Assembly: GCA_041687395.1 (NCBI GenBank)
Contig: JAWLCA010000012.1
Location: 59,259 to 123,258 of the forward strand
Length of the DNA: 64,000 nucleotides
Origin: JAWLCA01 sp041687395
GTDB taxonomy: Bacteria; Pseudomonadota; Alphaproteobacteria; Rhodobacterales; Rhodobacteraceae
Direction of reading: 5' to 3'
Of the stretch, positions 47,813-56,620 are shown piece by piece; position 1 is the first letter of the stretch, and each line of letters begins with the position of its first letter. Position numbers and translations under genes: made by a program. The notes below the pieces were generated by a model. That model was not told where the DNA came from. It worked only from the letters and a program-made list of their open reading frames with translations, and ran no database searches.

Positions 47813-48793
47813 ATGGTCGCCTATCTGCTTCGACGCCTTGGCCAAAGCCTGCTTGCGGTCATCGCGATGGCGGTGCTGGTCTTTGTCGGCGTTTATGCCA
47901 TCGGCAATCCCGTTGACATCCTGATCAACCCCGAGGCGACCGAGAACCAGCGGTTGGAGATCATGGCGCGGATGGGCCTGGACCGGCCGTTGTGGGAACA
48001 GTTCTGGGTCTATTTCGGCAATCTGCTTCAGGGCGATTTCGGGCGGTCCTTCGTTTATGGCGAAAGTGCGATGTCAGTGATCCTGCAGCGCCTCCCCGCG
48101 ACGATGGAGCTGGCGCTGTTCGCGCTGGTGCTGGCCATCGTGCTGGGCGTGCCGCTGGGCGTGATCGCGGGGCTGAAGCCCGACACGATGACAGGGCGCG
48201 GCATCATGGCGGGCTCGATCCTGGGCTTCAGCCTGCCGAATTTCTGGCAGGGGTTGATGCTGATCCTGATCTTCGCGGTCTTCCTGGGATGGCTCCCCGC
48301 CGGCGGGCGCGGCGAGACGACCGAGTTCCTGGGAATGCGCGTAAGCTTCCTGAACCTTGACGGACTGCAACACATGATCCTGCCCGCGATCAATCTGGCG
48401 CTGTTCAAGATGGCGCTGGTGATCCGGCTGGCCCGCGCGGGCACACGCGAAGTGATGACGCAGGACTACATCAAGTTTGCCCGCGCCAAGGGCCTGTCGC
48501 ACCGCCGCGTCGTGCTGGTGCATGTGCTCAAGAACATCATGATCCCGGTCGTCACGATCCTCGGCCTCGAACTTGGCTCTATGATCGCCTTCGCGGTGAT
48601 CACCGAAACTGTCTTTGCCTGGCCGGGCATGGGCAAGCTACTCATCGACAGCATCAACCGGCTCGATCGGCCGGTGATCGTGGCCTACCTGATGCTGATC
48701 GTCTTCATCTTCGTGCTCATCAATTTTCTCGTCGATGTGCTCTACTCCGTGCTCGATCCCCGGGTTCGTCTGGCGCAGCGGGGCGCGCAATGA
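47813..48793 (+). CDS. Peptide ABC transporter permease, DppB-like (operon 2)
   Basis: This is a 326-residue permease, MVAYLLRRLGQSLLAVIAMA at the N-terminus, with the coupling loop YIKFARAKGLSHRRVVLVHVLKN. Six hydrophobic segments are seen. A 4-base ATGA overlap couples it to the next permease gene. Confidence 0.95.
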   Translation: MVAYLLRRLGQSLLAVIAMAVLVFVGVYAIGNPVDILINPEATENQRLEIMARMGLDRPLWEQFWVYFGNLLQGDFGRSFVYGESAMSVILQRLPATMELALFALVLAIVLGVPLGVIAGLKPDTMTGRGIMAGSILGFSLPNFWQGLMLILIFAVFLGWLPAGGRGETTEFLGMRVSFLNLDGLQHMILPAINLALFKMALVIRLARAGTREVMTQDYIKFARAKGLSHRRVVLVHVLKNIMIPVVTILGLELGSMIAFAVITETVFAWPGMGKLLIDSINRLDRPVIVAYLMLIVFIFVLINFLVDVLYSVLDPRVRLAQRGAQ

Positions 48794-49704
48794 GCGACAC
48801 TTCCCCGACCACCCCAAAAGCCAGAGCAAAGGCGATCAGCCCGCTGCGCGCCGCGATGCTGGATTTCGCGGCCAGCCCGCTGGCGATGGTCGGGCTGGTG
48901 GTGATGGTGGCGATGGCGCTGGCCGCGCTGTTCGCGCCGTGGATCACGCCACAGAACCCCTATGATCTGTCGCAGCTGTCGATCATGGACAACAACCTGC
49001 CCCCGGGGTCCGAGGCGTTCGGCGGCATGACCTACTGGCTGGGCACCGACCCGCAGGGCCGCGACATGCTGTCGGCAATCATCTACGGGCTGAGGATGAG
49101 CCTGATGGTGGCCGTCACCGCGACGCTCTGCGCACTGGCGATCGGGATGGCGATGGGCATCATCGCGGCCTATTTCGGCGGGCGGATCGACACGTTGATC
49201 ATGCGCGTGGTGGATCTGCAGTTGTCGTTTCCGGCGATCCTGGTGGCGCTGATCCTGCTGGCGATCCTGGGCAAGGGGGTGGACAAGGTCATCATCGCGC
49301 TGGTGATCGTTCAATGGGCCTATTACGCGCGCACGGTGCGCGGCTCTGCGCTGGTGGAGCGGCAGCGCGACTATATAGCTGCCGCGCGGGGGCTGGGGCT
49401 GGGGCATACCCGCGTGATGTTCCGACACCTGCTGCCCAACACCCTCCCGCCACTGATCGTGGTCGCGACGGTGCAGATCGCCCAGGCCATCGCCCTGGAG
49501 GCGACGCTGTCGTTCCTCGGCGTCGGAGTCCCGGTCACCGAGCCGTCGCTGGGCCTGCTGATCGCCAACGGCTATTCCTACCTTCTATCGGGCAGCTACT
49601 GGATCAGTCTCTATCCCGGCGTGGCGCTGCTGATCGCCATCGTCGCGATCAACCTGGTGGGCGACCAGTTGCGCGACGTCCTGAACCCAAGGCTGAGGCG
49701 CTGA
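48790..49704 (+). CDS. Peptide ABC transporter permease, DppC-like (operon 2)
   Basis: This is a 304-residue permease with the DppC-type segment LGTDPQGRDMLSAIIYGLRMSLMV and the coupling loop YIAAARGLGLGHTRVM, followed by FLGVGVPVTEPSLGLLIANGY. It ends 1 base before the next ATPase gene begins. Confidence 0.95.
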   Translation: MSDTSPTTPKARAKAISPLRAAMLDFAASPLAMVGLVVMVAMALAALFAPWITPQNPYDLSQLSIMDNNLPPGSEAFGGMTYWLGTDPQGRDMLSAIIYGLRMSLMVAVTATLCALAIGMAMGIIAAYFGGRIDTLIMRVVDLQLSFPAILVALILLAILGKGVDKVIIALVIVQWAYYARTVRGSALVERQRDYIAAARGLGLGHTRVMFRHLLPNTLPPLIVVATVQIAQAIALEATLSFLGVGVPVTEPSLGLLIANGYSYLLSGSYWISLYPGVALLIAIVAINLVGDQLRDVLNPRLRR

Positions 49705-49705
49705 G

Positions 49706-50686
49706 ATGACTGCTGTCCTGCAGGTCGAGGACCTGAAAACCCACTTCTTCACGCGCGCCGGCGTCGTTCCTGCCGTCGATGGGGTCAGCTTCGCCGTCAA
49801 CAAGGGCGAAGTGATGGGGCTGGTAGGCGAATCCGGATCGGGCAAGACGGTGACCGGCTTTTCCATCATGGGGATGGTGGACAAGCCCGGCCGCATCGTC
49901 GGTGGGCGCATCCTCTATAAAGGGCGCGACCTCGCATCGGTCGGCGAGCGGGAGTGGCAGAAGATCCGCGGCCGCCACATCGCGATGATCTTCCAGGATC
50001 CGATGATGACGCTGAACCCGGTCCTGAAGATCTCCACCCAGATGATCGAGGCGGTGCAGGCCCATGTGGACATCAGCAAACAGGCCGCGCGCGAGCGCTG
50101 CCGCGCGGCACTAGCCCGCGTCGGCATCCCCTCACCCGACGAACGGCTCGATGCGTATCCGCACCAGTTCTCAGGCGGGATGAGGCAGCGCGTGGCCATT
50201 GCCATTGCGCTGCTGCACGACCCCGAGGTCATCGTGGCAGATGAGCCCACAACCGCGCTGGACGTCACGATCCAGGCGCAGATTCTGGCCGAGGTGCAGA
50301 AATTGGCCGAGGGAAGCGGCACCGCGTTGATCTGGATCACACATGACCTGAGCGTCGTCTCCAGCCTCGCCGACAACATCGCGGTGATGTATGCGGGCCG
50401 GGTGGTGGAACAGGGCCGCGCGGCGACGGTGCTGGAGCATCCGGCGCATCCCTACACCTACGGGCTGATCGAATCGATCCCCAGCCGGAACAAGCGCGGG
50501 GTCGATCTGGCGCAGATCCCCGGCATGACGCCGCCCCTGCTGGATCTGCCCGAGGGTTGCGCCTTTCGCCCGCGCTGTCCCAACGCGACCGACGCCTGCC
50601 GGGCCGAGCAGCCGCCGCGCAAGATGCCGACCGGGCAGATGGCGCGCTGCATCCATCCGATGGTGGCGGCCGAGGTGGCGCAATGA
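49706..50686 (+). CDS. Peptide ABC transporter ATP-binding protein, DppD-like (operon 2)
   Basis: This is a 326-residue ATPase with Walker A GESGSGKTVT, signature FSGGMRQRVAIAIALL, Walker B VIVADEPTTALDV and the C-terminal CAFRPRCPNATDACRAEQP cysteine motif. Overlaps the next gene by 4 bases. Confidence 0.95.
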   Translation: MTAVLQVEDLKTHFFTRAGVVPAVDGVSFAVNKGEVMGLVGESGSGKTVTGFSIMGMVDKPGRIVGGRILYKGRDLASVGEREWQKIRGRHIAMIFQDPMMTLNPVLKISTQMIEAVQAHVDISKQAARERCRAALARVGIPSPDERLDAYPHQFSGGMRQRVAIAIALLHDPEVIVADEPTTALDVTIQAQILAEVQKLAEGSGTALIWITHDLSVVSSLADNIAVMYAGRVVEQGRAATVLEHPAHPYTYGLIESIPSRNKRGVDLAQIPGMTPPLLDLPEGCAFRPRCPNATDACRAEQPPRKMPTGQMARCIHPMVAAEVAQ

Positions 50687-51684
50687 GCGAAGCGCTGGTC
50701 GAGATCGCCAACCTGTCGAAGCGCTTCCGCGAGGAGCATGACATGGCCGCCCGCATGGCCGCCCGCATGGGCATGGGGCACGAGCCCGCCACGGTGCACG
50801 CGGTCGATGACGTGAGCTTCTCCGTCGCACCGGGAGAAGTGGTGGGGCTGGTCGGCGAAAGCGGATCGGGGAAATCCACCATCGGGCGGATGATCGCGGG
50901 GCTGCTGCCGCCGACCGAGGGCACGATCCGCTTTCAGGGCGCCGACATCACCACCCGCAACCGGGCCGAGACCAAGGCGGCGGCGCTGCAGATCCAGATG
51001 ATCTTTCAGGATCCGATGTCCTCGCTCAACCCCCGGATGCGCGTCCGCGACATCATCGCCGAGGCGCCGGTCTATCACGGCCTGATCAAGCAATCGCAGG
51101 CCCGCCAGTTCGTCGCCGACATGCTGGAACGAGTGGGGCTGGAGGCGACGGCGGGCGACCGCTACCCGCACCAGTTTTCCGGCGGCCAGCGCCAGCGCAT
51201 CGTGATCGCGCGCGCGCTGGCGGTCAGCCCGCAGTTTCTGATCTGCGACGAATCCGTGGCAGCGCTCGACGTCTCGATCCAGGCGCAGGTGCTCAACCTC
51301 TTCATGCGTCTCCGCCGTGAGCTTGGGCTGGCCTATCTGTTCATCAGCCACGACTTGGGCGTGGTCGAGCACATCTCGGACCGCGTGGTGATCCTGTATC
51401 TGGGTCGGGTGGTGGAGATTGCGCCAACCGAGGCACTCTATTCCGACGCTTGCCACCCCTACACTCAGGCCCTGCTGGCCGAGGTGCCGCGCCTGTCGTT
51501 CGAGAAACGCCGGTTCGAGCCGATCAAGGGCGAGATCCCCTCCCCCTTGAACCCGCCGCCGGGGTGCCATTTCCACACCCGCTGCCCATTCGCCGGGCCG
51601 CGCTGCAGCCGCGAAGTGCCGCGCCTGCGCCATGACGGGCCCCGCGCCGTGGCCTGCCACCTGCAGGATGGCGGCGTGGAATGA
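50683..51684 (+). CDS. Peptide ABC transporter ATP-binding protein, DppF-like (operon 2)
   Basis: This is a 333-residue ATPase with Walker A GESGSGKSTIGR, signature FSGGQRQRIVIARALA, Walker B LICDESVAALDV (serine in place of the usual proline) and the GCHFHTRCPFAGPRCSREVP cysteine motif. A short His/Met insert EEHDMAARMAARMGMGHEPA lies near residues 17-36, before the first strand pair. It overlaps the formylglutamase gene (ATGA). Confidence 0.94.
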   Translation: MSEALVEIANLSKRFREEHDMAARMAARMGMGHEPATVHAVDDVSFSVAPGEVVGLVGESGSGKSTIGRMIAGLLPPTEGTIRFQGADITTRNRAETKAAALQIQMIFQDPMSSLNPRMRVRDIIAEAPVYHGLIKQSQARQFVADMLERVGLEATAGDRYPHQFSGGQRQRIVIARALAVSPQFLICDESVAALDVSIQAQVLNLFMRLRRELGLAYLFISHDLGVVEHISDRVVILYLGRVVEIAPTEALYSDACHPYTQALLAEVPRLSFEKRRFEPIKGEIPSPLNPPPGCHFHTRCPFAGPRCSREVPRLRHDGPRAVACHLQDGGVE

Positions 51685-52553
51685 CCGACCGTCCCCGCGT
51701 GCTGGAAATCCTCGGGGCCGACAGCCAGCGCGTGGCAATGGTGTTCGACAGCCCCCATTCCGGCACCAACTATCCGGACGACTTTCACCCCGTGGCCGAC
51801 CGCGCCGCCCTCCGCATGGCCGAGGATACGCATGTCCACACCCTGTTTGCCGGCGCAGTCGACGCGGGCGCGGTGCTGTTGCACGCGCTGTTCCCGCGCG
51901 CCTATGTCGATGCCAACCGCGCGCGCGACGACCTCGACCCCGCCCAGACCGACGGCGAGATGCCCTGGCCGCTGCGCCCCTCGGTCAAAAGCCGAGAGGG
52001 GATAGGGCTGTGCTGGACCCGCGTGCCGCCCGACGGCGCGTCGATGTATGCCCGCCGCCTCACGGCGGCCGAGGTGGTGCGCCGCGTCGCCGAATATCAT
52101 GAGCCTTACCACTCCGCCCTGCGCGATCTGCTGGACGCCACCCATGCCCGCTGGGGGCAGGTCTGGCACGTCAACTGTCATTCCATGCCGAACCTGGCCA
52201 GTGCGATGTCACCCGAACCGATGGGCACCCCGCGCGCCGACTTCGTCCTTGGCGACCGGGACGGCACATCCTGCGCCCCGGCCTTCACCGAGACGATCAG
52301 CGCCTTCCTGTCCGAGCGCGGCTTCTCGATCGGGATCAATGACCCGTACAAGGGGATGGAACTGGTTCGCGAAAATGGCGTTCCCTCTGCGCGCCGTCAT
52401 TCCATCCAGATCGAGATCAACCGAAGGCTCTACATGAACGAGGCGACGCGCGAGCCAAACGAAGGCTTTGCTGCACTGCAGGACACCCTGACCGAGCTTG
52501 CCGCCCATCTGGCCGCTTTCGTCGCAGCCCAACCGCAAAGGCCCGCCCCATGA
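51681..52553 (+). CDS. N-formylglutamate amidohydrolase-family protein
   Basis: This is a 290-residue member of the FGase family (PF05013-like). The N-terminal MVFDSPHSGTNYPDDF with the probable metal histidine, AYVDANRARDDLDP, the central VNCHSMPNLAS and QIEINRRLYMNE are recognisable. In histidine catabolism such enzymes release formate from N-formylglutamate, but no hut genes are near; here the gene belongs to the peptide-ABC operon and follows the last ATPase gene by overlap. The acyl substrate is unknown. Confidence 0.88.
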   Translation: MTDRPRVLEILGADSQRVAMVFDSPHSGTNYPDDFHPVADRAALRMAEDTHVHTLFAGAVDAGAVLLHALFPRAYVDANRARDDLDPAQTDGEMPWPLRPSVKSREGIGLCWTRVPPDGASMYARRLTAAEVVRRVAEYHEPYHSALRDLLDATHARWGQVWHVNCHSMPNLASAMSPEPMGTPRADFVLGDRDGTSCAPAFTETISAFLSERGFSIGINDPYKGMELVRENGVPSARRHSIQIEINRRLYMNEATREPNEGFAALQDTLTELAAHLAAFVAAQPQRPAP

Positions 52554-53509
52554 CCCCCGCCGCCTATCCCGTCGAGCTCATGCCGCCCGACATCACCCCC
52601 TACGGGACCGGGAACACCGGTATCCCATTTGTCTGGACCTTCGACAGCGGGCAGCCCGGGCCCCATGTCGCCGTCACCGCCGTCGTTCACGGTAATGAAC
52701 CCTGCGGCGCCATCGCGCTCGACTGGCTGCTCACGCACAAGGTCCGGCCGCTGGCGGGCAAGCTGTCGCTCGCCTTCATCAATACCCGCGCCTATCAGGC
52801 CTTCGACGCCGCCGACCCCAGTGCCACCCGTTGGATAGACGAGGATTTCAACCGTCTCTGGGCGCCAGAGGTGCTGAACGACCCTGCCCGCAGGCTCACC
52901 GCCGAATTGGAACGTGCGCGTGAGATCCGGCCCTGGCTCGATACGGTGGATCTGCTGCTAGACATCCATTCGATGCAGCACGCCATTGAACCCCTGACCA
53001 TCGCCGGGCCACTGGCCAAGGGGCGCGACTTGGCACGCAGCGTCGGCGCGCCCGCAGTTGTGGTCAGCGACCGCGGCCATGACGAAGGGCTGAGGATGCG
53101 CGACTACGGCGATTTCGGAGATCCCGCCTCGGCCCGCAACGCGCTGCTGGTGGAATGTGGCCAGCACTGGGAGGCGCGGGCGGCCGACGTCGCGCTGGAC
53201 ACAGCACTGGCGTTCCTGTCCGCCACCGATACGCTCGCCCCCGATTTCGCCGCAGATCACCGCCCCCTGCCCGACCCCGGTGCGATGCGCTTCTACGAGG
53301 TTTCGGGTCCAGTCACGATCCGCACCGACAGCTTCCGCTTCGCCGAAGACTGGCGCGGTTTCGAACACCTCACCGAGGGCACACTGATCGGCCATGATGG
53401 GGAAACGGAAATCCGCGCGCCCCATCCGACCACCGTCCTGATCATGCCCTCGGCCCGACTCTGGCCCGGCAAGACGGCCGTTCGCCTGGCTCAACCTGTA
53501 AACGAATGA
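52550..53509 (+). CDS. Succinylglutamate desuccinylase/aspartoacylase (AstE/AspA)-family deacylase
   Basis: This is a 319-residue M14-type zinc deacylase. The metal motif VHGNEPCGAIAL (His-x-x-Glu), NTRAYQAFDA and the later DIHSMQHA (third metal His) and LVECGQHWEARA (catalytic Glu region) are visible. Such enzymes cleave N-acyl amino acids; the ectoine-pathway deacetylase DoeB belongs to the same superfamily. It overlaps the formylglutamase gene by 4 bases, is the last gene of the operon, and ends 2 bases from the convergent DUF882 gene. Confidence 0.9.
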   Translation: MTPAAYPVELMPPDITPYGTGNTGIPFVWTFDSGQPGPHVAVTAVVHGNEPCGAIALDWLLTHKVRPLAGKLSLAFINTRAYQAFDAADPSATRWIDEDFNRLWAPEVLNDPARRLTAELERAREIRPWLDTVDLLLDIHSMQHAIEPLTIAGPLAKGRDLARSVGAPAVVVSDRGHDEGLRMRDYGDFGDPASARNALLVECGQHWEARAADVALDTALAFLSATDTLAPDFAADHRPLPDPGAMRFYEVSGPVTIRTDSFRFAEDWRGFEHLTEGTLIGHDGETEIRAPHPTTVLIMPSARLWPGKTAVRLAQPVNE

Positions 53510-53511
53510 AC

Positions 53512-54048
53512 CTACCAGCGTCGGTTCGGGCCGGTGTCGATGTGCACAAAGGTGCGATACCGCCCCAGCCCACCCCGAGTGATCCCGGCGGCAGCCCGAT
53601 GGAGCGCGGCAGCACCGCGCGCGTGTGTGATGTCCAGCGCCTGCCCTTGCACGTGAAGCGAGCCCGAAGCCGCGTGCCGGATGCGCGCGTTTGTAGCCTT
53701 GCTGCGATAGCCGTTGGTCAGCACCACCGGCGCGTCATCGTCCAGATCCTGCTGGATCAGATGCACCAGATCCAGCAGGCGCATGTCCATCGTGGTCGCG
53801 CTTTCGCTGCGCAGGTCGCGGGCGAAATGGTTGAAGCCCTCCAGAGCCTCGGCCAGATACCCACGCCCGTCGTGATAGGTCATCTCGAAGATCTCCCCCG
53901 TGCGCTGGTGGGTCATCACCACGCCACGGGCCTTCGCCGGCAACGCGGCGGCGGCGGGGCCGGGCGTTAGCAACGCGCTAGCAGTCACGGCGACAAGGCC
54001 GGACAGGATCTGCCGGCGGGTCAAGGGGCTGCTCGGTCTGCGCTCCAT
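53512..54048 (-). CDS. Tat-exported DUF882/YcbK-like M15-type peptidase
   Basis: This is a 178-residue protein with a twin-arginine signal (LTRRQILSGLVAVTASALL at residues ~8-26) and the DUF882 domain: TNGYRSKATN, then GSLHVQGQALDI (the metal-binding His and Asp of the D-Ala-D-Ala-carboxypeptidase-like fold) and FVHIDTGPNRRW. The Escherichia coli relative (MepK/YcbK) is a periplasmic murein endopeptidase. The ATG ending at 54048 has an AAGGAA ribosome site. It is convergent with the AstE-like gene. Confidence 0.92.
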   Translation of the reverse strand: MERRPSSPLTRRQILSGLVAVTASALLTPGPAAAALPAKARGVVMTHQRTGEIFEMTYHDGRGYLAEALEGFNHFARDLRSESATTMDMRLLDLVHLIQQDLDDDAPVVLTNGYRSKATNARIRHAASGSLHVQGQALDITHARGAAALHRAAAGITRGGLGRYRTFVHIDTGPNRRW

Positions 54049-54694
54049 GGGGTGTTCCTTCTTTCGGATCCGCGAGACACGGCGGTCTACCGAAAGGCGG
54101 CGCAGGGGAAAGGGGCCCGAGGCGGCGTGCCGCGCGGCTTGGCAGAAAGCTGCCGCAGTGCAGCATGAATCCGCCGAGGCCGGTGGCAGCGACAGCAACT
54201 TCGAACTCTGCAACTTTTTCCGCACGGGCTGAGCGATCATTTCTGCGTGTGCAGCACCGAACCACGCGCCACAGGAATGCTGCTCCACTGCGCCATTGCA
54301 GGCGACACGAATGGTACTCTGGAAGCTGGCGCTCAAGGAGTCGGCGAGCCCTTGGTGCAGCGAATCGGGCGCGCTTGGCGACACGCCCCGGCGTCTGCTA
54401 CTTCAATCACGCCGGCGTGGAACTGTGAGATAGTGTGCCGTCCGCCGAGACCAGACGCACGGATTGATGCATGCCATCTTGTTAGGCGTCGTAGATCGGT
54501 GGCGAACGTTGGCGCCAATTCTGAAGGAAACTCATGGTTCGAGCTGGGAGTTTGGTGTAGAATTCGATCTGGGATGACTGCAGCAGAGTGTAGAGAATAA
54601 CGAGGCTCTCATTGCAGAAGCACAAGGCCCGGTGAAACCGCGATCCTAGCGCCGAAAGCCGTGCGCCGGCGAATGCGGTGTGGAATCGATTGTC
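54049..54694. other. Gene-free stretch between the DUF882 gene and the ExeA-like gene
   Basis: About 645 bases carry only short frames without ribosome sites or family features. The base composition is less GC-rich than the flanking genes, especially 54490-54680. I saw no tRNA, IS end or convincing hairpin. It must contain the promoters of both divergent neighbours. Confidence 0.6.
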
Positions 54695-56548
54695 ATGTAT
54701 CTCGATCATTTCGGCCTCAGAGAGTTCCCATTCCGGATCACGCCCGACCCGGCATTCCTGTTCTGGACCGCCGAACATCACCGCGCCTTCGACCTGCTGA
54801 GCGGGGTGACGCGCGGCGACGTAGCGGTGGCCAGGGTGCTCGGGGAGCCAGGTACCGGCAAAACCACGCTTTTGCAGTATTTTGCGGCGGGCCTGCCGAA
54901 GGACATGCAAGTCGGCATGATTTCCAACTATTCCAGCGGGCTGGGTGGCTTGGGCCACTGGCTGCACTGGGCCTTCGCCCTGCGACCAGAGGGTCCGGAG
55001 GACGAATTGCGTGCAGCCTTCGAGGCCTATCTTGTGGCCCGGCACCACGATGGGTTGCGTTGCCTGCTGATCGTGGACGAGGCGCAGAACGTCTCGGACG
55101 AAGACATCGCGGCGCTGACCGACCTGACACGGCTTCGGGCGGTGCCCGGTCGTCCATCGATGCAACTGGTCCTGGCCGGTCAGCCGGGACAGCATCACCG
55201 CCATGTCGCCCGGCGCGTCGGGGGCGACAGCCTCGGTTCGGGGTCGCTTCGCATTGGCCCGATGTCGCCAGAGGATACGGTGGGATACATCCGCCATCGC
55301 ATGGCGATTTCGGGGTGCCAAGACGAAATCTTCGATGATGCGGCGACGAAAAGGATTGCGCAGCTAGCCGAAGGCGTGCCGCGCCAGGTGAACGTGCTCT
55401 GCGAACTTCTACTGACTTCGGCTTTCGGTTCGGACGAGCCGCGGATCGGTACGGCGCTGGTAGATCGTGTGGTGAAGGACGCACGGCAAACCGGCATCCT
55501 CGATCATCTGCTTTCCGAACCTGTCGGGGCGCGGCCACTGGCACCGTCAAGAACTCCTGCGCACTTGGCACGTGTTGCCGCAGGAGAAGCGGAAGTGGAT
55601 GAAGGGATGCCTCCAGTCTTGCCCCTGAATTCCCCGCTCAGGCCGAAGGCTGCCGAACCGCATCGCGGCGCTGTTGGGGAAAAAAGCGCCGTGCGAGTCG
55701 CAACCGCGCCAAAGCCGTCAGCGGAGCCTCGCGACCTTCCCGCGCCACCCATGGCGACAGTATCCATCTGGAGAAGACATCGCCACGCGGCCCTCGCGCT
55801 CATCGCCGCTGGCGGAACCGCTGCGGCGGCTACGTTCGCGCTCGTTCCCGAACGGACGATGCCTCCGGCGCGAGGCATCATCGAACTGCAGAAGGCTGGC
55901 GTGCCGGCCGCTGTTGTGCTGGCGCCCGTGCGTTTCGGCTCCGCGCTTTCCGCTCCTCCGAACATGCAGGGAAACGACGCCGCCGCCCTGCACGATCAGG
56001 CGCTGATCGTTGGAGCGCAGGATCCGCTCGCCGCGGCCATCGGCTTTGCCCGCGCTGCGCTGCATGGCGACGCGCGCGCGGCCTATTACCTTGGTCAGCA
56101 TTTCGAGGCCGGCGACGGGCTGCCGCGCAATCCCGCCCTCGCCGCAGCCTGGTACCGGTTGGCGGCCAAAACGCAGCGCAGCGCAGGCCGCGCGTTGCAA
56201 AACATGGACGATGCGGCTGCAATACCAGACAGTCCCGCATCCGGACAGCCTGCATCCGCCCCGCCCCGCCCGCTGATGGGTCGTGCCGAGGCCGGCGGAG
56301 TCATGGAGTTCGTCTGGGCGGCAGCTGACGATACCGCGGTGCGCTACCTGATCGAACTGGCACAGGCGCTGGATACACCCCCGCAACAACATGGTCCGTT
56401 CGATCTGTCAGCTGTGCGGCTGGAACCCGCGGGGCCTGCCAGCTTTTGGCGTGTCGTATCGCTTCAACCCGATGGAGCGCGGATCAGCGCGTCGGAATGG
56501 CACCTGATCGATGCGAAAGAGGCCCAGGCTCTAGCCGCCGCTCCCTGA
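54695..56548 (+). CDS. ExeA-like AAA ATPase with transmembrane helix and Sel1-repeat domain
   Basis: This is a 617-residue protein. Residues ~1-270 are an ExeA/GspA-type AAA ATPase: MYLDHFGLREFPFRITPDPA at the start, Walker A GEPGTGKT (50-57), Walker B LLIVDEAQ (124-131), and the arginine-rich sensor region ending GVPRQVNVLCELLL. A proline-rich linker follows, then one membrane helix (~363-384). Residues ~440-502 form a Sel1-type repeat unit (ARAAYYLGQHFEAGDGLPRN, AAWYRLAAK), and ~535-617 a small unassigned domain. ExeA proteins usually carry a peptidoglycan-binding domain after the helix; here the Sel1 unit replaces it. The start at 54695 is the ATG used by homologues; a GTG 5 codons earlier is possible. 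Convergent with the TAXI gene. Role unknown; envelope assembly is a guess. Confidence 0.87.
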   Translation: MYLDHFGLREFPFRITPDPAFLFWTAEHHRAFDLLSGVTRGDVAVARVLGEPGTGKTTLLQYFAAGLPKDMQVGMISNYSSGLGGLGHWLHWAFALRPEGPEDELRAAFEAYLVARHHDGLRCLLIVDEAQNVSDEDIAALTDLTRLRAVPGRPSMQLVLAGQPGQHHRHVARRVGGDSLGSGSLRIGPMSPEDTVGYIRHRMAISGCQDEIFDDAATKRIAQLAEGVPRQVNVLCELLLTSAFGSDEPRIGTALVDRVVKDARQTGILDHLLSEPVGARPLAPSRTPAHLARVAAGEAEVDEGMPPVLPLNSPLRPKAAEPHRGAVGEKSAVRVATAPKPSAEPRDLPAPPMATVSIWRRHRHAALALIAAGGTAAAATFALVPERTMPPARGIIELQKAGVPAAVVLAPVRFGSALSAPPNMQGNDAAALHDQALIVGAQDPLAAAIGFARAALHGDARAAYYLGQHFEAGDGLPRNPALAAAWYRLAAKTQRSAGRALQNMDDAAAIPDSPASGQPASAPPRPLMGRAEAGGVMEFVWAAADDTAVRYLIELAQALDTPPQQHGPFDLSAVRLEPAGPASFWRVVSLQPDGARISASEWHLIDAKEAQALAAAP

Positions 56549-56598
56549 CTGCACGTAAATACCGTGACAAAGAACTTTTCATTTTGGCCCCCAACGCG

Positions 56599-56618
56599 CA
56601 CTCCGCTTCAGCGGAGTG
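56599..56618. terminator. Short hairpin in the convergent gap
   Basis: CACTCCGCT (56599-56607) and AGCGGAGTG (56610-56618) are perfect inverted arms separated by 2 bases. It lies between the convergent ATPase and TAXI genes. There is no T-run next to it, so a terminator role is only suggested. Confidence 0.4.
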
Positions 56619-56620
56619 GA

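Noticed and set aside
54247..54600. Open frame of 117 codons in the gap before the ExeA-like gene
   Set aside because: No ribosome site, no family features and atypical composition; treated as noncoding.
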